From positions 1,170 through 9,691 of the forward strand of contig DQGF01000030.1 of NCBI GenBank assembly GCA_003525045.1: a stretch of 8,522 nt of DNA, given 5' to 3'. A model generated the notes under the pieces. It ran no database searches. It saw only the letters and a list, made by a program, of their open reading frames with translations, and was not told where the DNA came from. Positions 6,322-8,522 of the stretch are shown here, in pieces (the first letter of the stretch is position 1; every line of letters starts with the position of its first letter). The DNA comes from Pseudomonas sp. (GTDB lineage Bacteria; Pseudomonadota; Gammaproteobacteria; Pseudomonadales; Pseudomonadaceae). The translations under genes and the position numbers were made by a program.

Positions 6322-8010
6322 CTACTTATACCAGCGAGGCGTATACACCCATTGTCCACCTTCAACACGTGGAAATACACAGGTCGTGGAAGAACCAATC
6401 AGCACCATGGTTCGCATGTCCACTTGCTCGGGAGTCAATTGATCGAGTGTGGTAACCCGCAAGGTCTGGCCCGGACGTCCAATATCCCTTCCCAACACTA
6501 CCGGAGTGGCCGGCTTGCGGTGTTTGCCGACAATCTCCAGCGCGCATGCCAGTTGCCAGGGCCGGGCACGGGATATCGGGTTATAGAAGGCCAGGGCCAG
6601 ATCGGCTTGTGCCGCCAGGTCCAGACGCTTTTCGATGATCGACCAAGGCTTGAGGTTGTCCGACAGTGACAGCACACAGAAGTCATGCCCCAACGGCGCC
6701 CCCGCCTGGGCGGCAGTCGCCAGCGATGCAGAGATGCCCGGCAGAATTTGCAGATCAACGTTATGCCAGCTCGCCTCGCTGGATTCGTGCAACGCTTCCA
6801 GCACTGCCGCGGCCATGGCGAACACTCCGGGATCACCTGAAGACACGACTACTACCGAACGCCCTTGCGCTGCCAGTTCAAACGCATGTCGCGCCCGCTG
6901 CATTTCTTCACGATTGTCGGTGCAATGCATCACCTGATCGGCGCGAAAGGGTCCTGCCATGCGTACGTACGTTTCGTAGCCGAGCACATCATTGGCGCAG
7001 GCCAGTTCCGCCTTCACTGCCGGCGCCATCAACTCAGCAGCTCCCGGGCCAAGTCCGATCACCGCCAGACGCCCGCGCGCGCGCCCGATCTGCAAGGGGT
7101 CCAACGGCTGTTCAGCGACGGCTATTGCAATGGTGTCGTCGCCGCAGATGACGGCAGGCTGCCCGATCATGCGGCGAGCCAACGCCCGAACGCCGTCTGC
7201 GCCGTCGGCAAAACGCAAAGGCACACCCAGTTCAAAAGCCGCCTCACGCAATGCGGGGCTGGCCATTTCCGTCTCGCAGGCCAACAGGCAGGCGACCGAT
7301 TGCACGGCGACTTTTGCCTGATGCAACGCCTCACCAATTGCTACTGACAAATCGACCACGGCGGCACTCACCGCGACCAGCACGCTGCGTGGATAGATCA
7401 TCAACTCGTTTGCCGCTGGCTCACGCTCCGCATGGCCGACATGAACCGCGAGCCGGGCCTGGTCGTCCTCAGGTAACTTTGCTTGCGCCAGCCACGGAGC
7501 CGAGCCTTCGATGCGCACCGTCTCGCCAGCCAACAGATCGGAGACGAATCGCTTGCCCTGCTCCAGATCACCCAGGGTATAACCGCTGGGCGGGTTGAGC
7601 AGGCAAGTGCCAAAACGCAGCTCACCGCTGGTGGTAATGGCTGCTGTCACGTTCAATCCTGCGGCGATCTCTCGTGCCAACACATTCACCCCACCCAGCC
7701 CCCCGAGCAACGGCACCACCGCACTGCCATCCTCGGCAATGGCCAGCACCGGTGGCTCCGCGCCTTTTTCCAGCAGAAGCGGCGCCAGGGTGCGGATGAC
7801 AATGCCCGCCGCGCAGAGTGCAATGATCGGTATGTCCTGCTGATAGAGTTCGCGCAGGGTTGCACCGAATTCTTGATAACTGCGGTCCGCACCTTCAACC
7901 CGTCCGGCCAGGCCATGGATCAAGGCGTGCGGGTAAAGCTGCTGGATTTTTTGCGCGGTCGCGAGGCTGCCATTGCCGAGAATCACAATCGCCGGAGCTG
8001 GACGAGTCAT
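6322..8010 (-). CDS. cobJ: CbiG-CobJ fusion: precorrin-3B C17-methyltransferase
   Basis: Cobalamin ring enzyme. The C-terminal half (~312-545 of 562) is a SAM-dependent tetrapyrrole methylase of the CobJ type, which methylates C17 of precorrin-3B with ring contraction to give precorrin-4. Its motifs are IGLGPGAAELM (318-328), SSGDPGVF (390-397), LPGISAS (423-429) and AFYNP (474-478). The N-terminal half (~1-305) resembles CbiG, the cobalt-precorrin-5A hydrolase of the anaerobic route, in its N, middle and C parts: CAAGIVIRTLAP (66-77), PLLGGLGGVN (100-109), ITTSGE (125-130). This fusion is common in Pseudomonas. The usual GGH of the CbiG loop is GGL here, and the C part has AVSAAVVD where CbiG has a GxGCxRG-type motif, so this half may be inactive. 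I chose ATG 8010: it overlaps the cobI stop as TGATG and has AAAGGTGG upstream. A GTG at 8022 would add four residues but has no spaced ribosome site. Confidence 0.92.
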   Translation of the reverse strand: MTRPAPAIVILGNGSLATAQKIQQLYPHALIHGLAGRVEGADRSYQEFGATLRELYQQDIPIIALCAAGIVIRTLAPLLLEKGAEPPVLAIAEDGSAVVPLLGGLGGVNVLAREIAAGLNVTAAITTSGELRFGTCLLNPPSGYTLGDLEQGKRFVSDLLAGETVRIEGSAPWLAQAKLPEDDQARLAVHVGHAEREPAANELMIYPRSVLVAVSAAVVDLSVAIGEALHQAKVAVQSVACLLACETEMASPALREAAFELGVPLRFADGADGVRALARRMIGQPAVICGDDTIAIAVAEQPLDPLQIGRARGRLAVIGLGPGAAELMAPAVKAELACANDVLGYETYVRMAGPFRADQVMHCTDNREEMQRARHAFELAAQGRSVVVVSSGDPGVFAMAAAVLEALHESSEASWHNVDLQILPGISASLATAAQAGAPLGHDFCVLSLSDNLKPWSIIEKRLDLAAQADLALAFYNPISRARPWQLACALEIVGKHRKPATPVVLGRDIGRPGQTLRVTTLDQLTPEQVDMRTMVLIGSSTTCVFPRVEGGQWVYTPRWYK

Positions 8011-8522
8011 CAACCTTGCCACCTTTCGCCGGGAACGATGATCAATGAGAAGTACGGCGAGGACATCGGTTCGACCTGATCCAGCGGCACAATCTTCTGA
8101 TTGGCCATGGTCGCGCGCTCGACATACAGCGCACGGCCGGCCAGCCCCAACTCTTCCAGCACCTGACGAACCTTGGGGAAGTTGCGCCCCAGCTTCATGA
8201 TCACCGCCGCATCGGCATCGGCCAGACGGCGTTTGAGATCTTCCTGAGGCAGCACACCAGATAACACCGACAGGCTCTGATTGCGATACACCAAGGGAGC
8301 CCCCAATACCGAAGCACCGCCAAGCATCGAGCAGACACCCGGCACGACTTCGGCTTCATAACGCTCGGCCAGGCGATCATGCAGATACATATAGGAGCCG
8401 TAGAAGAACGGATCGCCTTCGCAGATCACTGCCACGTCGCGACCGGCATCCAGGTGCGCGGCAAGTTCTTCGCCAGCTGCATCGTAGAAATCACTGATCA
8501 CTTGTTCATAGGACAGAGGTGC
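8010..8522 (-). CDS. cobI: precorrin-2 C20-methyltransferase, 5' end missing
   Basis: Cytosolic SAM-dependent methylase adding the C20 methyl group to precorrin-2, giving precorrin-3A, the step that leads toward the CobJ substrate. The frame is open to the right edge, so the 170 residues seen are the C-terminal part of a protein usually near 240; roughly the first 70-75 are outside. Motifs are APLSYEQ at the edge, [20 protein letters not shown] (the CobI-type SAM-binding loop), [19 protein letters not shown] and [10 protein letters not shown], ending [15 protein letters not shown]. The stop (8010-8012) shares a base with the cobJ ATG, so the two are translationally coupled. An internal GTG at 8501 is not the start, since the protein match continues upstream of it. 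Confidence 0.93.
   Translation of the reverse strand, partial: APLSYEQVISDFYDAAGEELAAHLDAGRDVAVICEGDPFFYGSYMYLHDRLAERYEAEVVPGVCSMLGGASVLGAPLVYRNQSLSVLSGVLPQEDLKRRLADADAAVIMKLGRNFPKVRQVLEELGLAGRALYVERATMANQKIVPLDQVEPMSSPYFSLIIVPGERWQG

Noticed and set aside
6259..6669. 136-codon + strand frame starting in the cobJ-orphan gap
   Set aside because: It runs through the cobJ terminator and then antisense to cobJ, has no ribosome site, and its product shows no family features.
7483..8079. 198-codon + strand frame opposite cobJ
   Set aside because: Shadow of the CbiG part of cobJ; composition and lack of motifs argue against coding.

Overview
The window looks like chromosomal DNA of a fluorescent Pseudomonas (putida/fluorescens type). 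Gene content and protein sequence both support this: the 3' part of purD, a complete retS, a MarC-family membrane protein gene, and the cobI-cobJ end of an aerobic cobalamin gene cluster. The core genes are GC-rich. From memory, purD-retS-marC next to cobJ-cobI is the usual order in that group.

Layout, left to right. Positions 1-953 (+) hold the C-terminal three quarters of purD. Its first ~344 bases have a codon bias and protein sequence unlike the rest of the gene, so the left edge is a species-level mosaic or an assembly chimera. Positions 1053-3830 (+) hold retS, the hybrid sensor kinase that restrains GacS. Positions 3895-4491 (+) hold a six-helix MarC-family inner-membrane protein. Positions 4584-6113 (-) hold a lower-GC two-gene cassette with a candidate promoter on its right and a rho-independent terminator on its left. 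Neither of its proteins belongs to a family I recognise, but the two align with each other over almost their whole length, so they are divergent tandem paralogues. Positions 6322-8010 (-) hold a CbiG-CobJ fusion gene, and 8010-8522 (-) hold cobI, cut by the right edge. The two cob genes overlap as TGATG, and a terminator follows cobJ.

How the genes relate: purD (purine synthesis) and retS are co-directional but separated by a strong hairpin without a U-tract. marC follows retS closely and converges with the orphan cassette. cobI and cobJ make consecutive methylations of the corrin ring (C20, then C17 with ring contraction). The orphan pair sits between core genes like an accessory insertion and is the best candidate for something undescribed. 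No tRNA, rRNA, CRISPR array, IS element or transposase was seen. The longest gene-free stretch is 6114-6321 (208 bases): it holds the cobJ terminator and the promoter and leader of the orphan pair.
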